The notes beneath the pieces are model-generated. The model worked only from the letters and a program-made list of their open reading frames with translations. It was not told the DNA's origin and searched no databases. From NCBI GenBank assembly GCA_031549115.1, contig JAVBQJ010000134.1, positions 1 through 5,862 of the forward strand: a stretch of DNA of 5,862 bases. The letters are read 5' to 3'. Positions 5,706 to 5,862 of this stretch are shown one piece after another. The stretch is from JAVBQJ01 sp031549115. GTDB lineage: Bacteria > Verrucomicrobiota > Lentisphaeria > Victivallales > Victivallaceae. The position numbers and the translations under genes were made by a program. How positions within the stretch are numbered: the stretch's first letter is position 1; each line of letters starts with the position of its first letter.

Positions 5706-5720
5706 AAAAAAAGCCTCCGA
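5706..5720 (+). terminator. Apparent left half of a rho-independent terminator, cut off by the IS
   Basis: Twenty bases after the permease stop codon region, a seven-A tract (5706-5712) runs into GCCTCCGA (5713-5720). This is the usual left half of a bidirectional terminator, whose right half would be TCGGAGGC followed by Ts. That half is absent because the insertion sequence begins at 5723. A shorter CCTC/GAGG pairing (5714-5717 with 5724-5727) exists across the junction but has no T-tract. The reading as an interrupted terminator is inferred. Confidence 0.4.
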
Positions 5721-5722
5721 AA

Positions 5723-5862
5723 TGAGGTGACCCCAAAAGTTTGGACGGGTTAAGGCTACGAGGAATGAGTTCGGTATTGCACCGGGCTCATTCCGTTTAA
5801 TTTCAAAGATATCCTGTCGTTATTGAAATAGCAAATGTATTCACTGAGCTTTTTCTCAAACT
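5723..5862 (-). mobile_element. Right (transposase 3') end of an IS3-family insertion sequence, continuing past the window
   Basis: The transposase frame at 5756-5862 ends 33 bases before a TG-starting terminal sequence (TGAGGTGACCCCAAAAGTTT at 5723-5742). That matches, from memory, the IS150-group inverted-repeat pattern with a TG tip and a CCCAAAA-GTTTGGAC core. The element boundary is therefore placed at 5723. The other end, its matching repeat and any target duplication lie outside the window. Base composition is visibly more AT-rich than the chromosomal genes, in keeping with acquisition by transposition. Confidence 0.75.
5756..5862 (-). CDS. IS3-family transposase (OrfB), C-terminal 34 codons
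   Basis: Read on the minus strand, the frame runs from the window edge to a TAG at 5758-5756. The tail contains LSEYICYFNNDRISLKLN followed by GMSPVQYRTHSS. The spaced pattern YI.YFN..RI...L.GMSPVQYR is the characteristic end of IS3-family DDE transposases (the segment after the catalytic Glu), best matching the IS150 group. The DDE residues themselves and OrfA are beyond the edge, so I cannot say whether the copy is intact. It is transcribed towards the exporter operon, convergent with the permease gene. Confidence 0.82.
   Translation of the reverse strand, partial: FEKKLSEYICYFNNDRISLKLNGMSPVQYRTHSS

Overview
The window looks like bacterial chromosome from a GC-rich organism: the genes are GC-rich and the gaps between them AT-rich. 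My best guess is a member of the PVC group (Lentisphaerae/Victivallales-like). This rests on recalled similarity of the release-factor-like protein and the split MacAB-type exporter, and on the 9-bp purine-rich repeats between genes. It is an inference, not a database result.

Layout, left to right. (1) Positions 1-269 hold the first 12 codons of a minus-strand gene that runs off the left edge. Its strong Shine-Dalgarno (SD) sequence lies inside the arm of a nested inverted repeat, with an alternative hairpin just upstream. Next to it is a pair of inverted arrays of 9-bp units. (2) A minus-strand gene (270-743) encodes a small GGQ release-factor-like protein, probably used in ribosome rescue. 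(3) A short divergent AT-rich spacer leads to purD (881-2170, plus), the glycinamide ribonucleotide synthetase of purine synthesis. (4) A 128-bp gap holds a good sigma70-type promoter and a 7-bp inverted repeat. (5) A three-gene exporter operon follows: a MacA-like membrane-fusion adaptor (2299-3624), an ABC ATPase (3643-4332) and a MacB/FtsX-type permease (4329-5687), with 18-bp spacing and then a 4-bp overlap. (6) Thirty-five bases after the permease comes the end of an IS3-family insertion sequence (from 5723), with the last 34 codons of its transposase on the minus strand. What looks like the left half of a rho-independent terminator abuts the insertion, so the element may have split the operon's terminator.

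The three exporter genes should work together as a MacAB-type tripartite pump: the ATPase drives the permease mechanically, and the adaptor links it to an outer-membrane channel. No TolC-like channel is encoded in the window. purD and the release-factor-like gene are housekeeping neighbours with no clear link to the exporter. I see no complete new defence or mobile system. The feature that most deserves a second look is the leader of the left-edge gene, where the sequence allows two mutually exclusive RNA folds, one of which buries the ribosome binding site.
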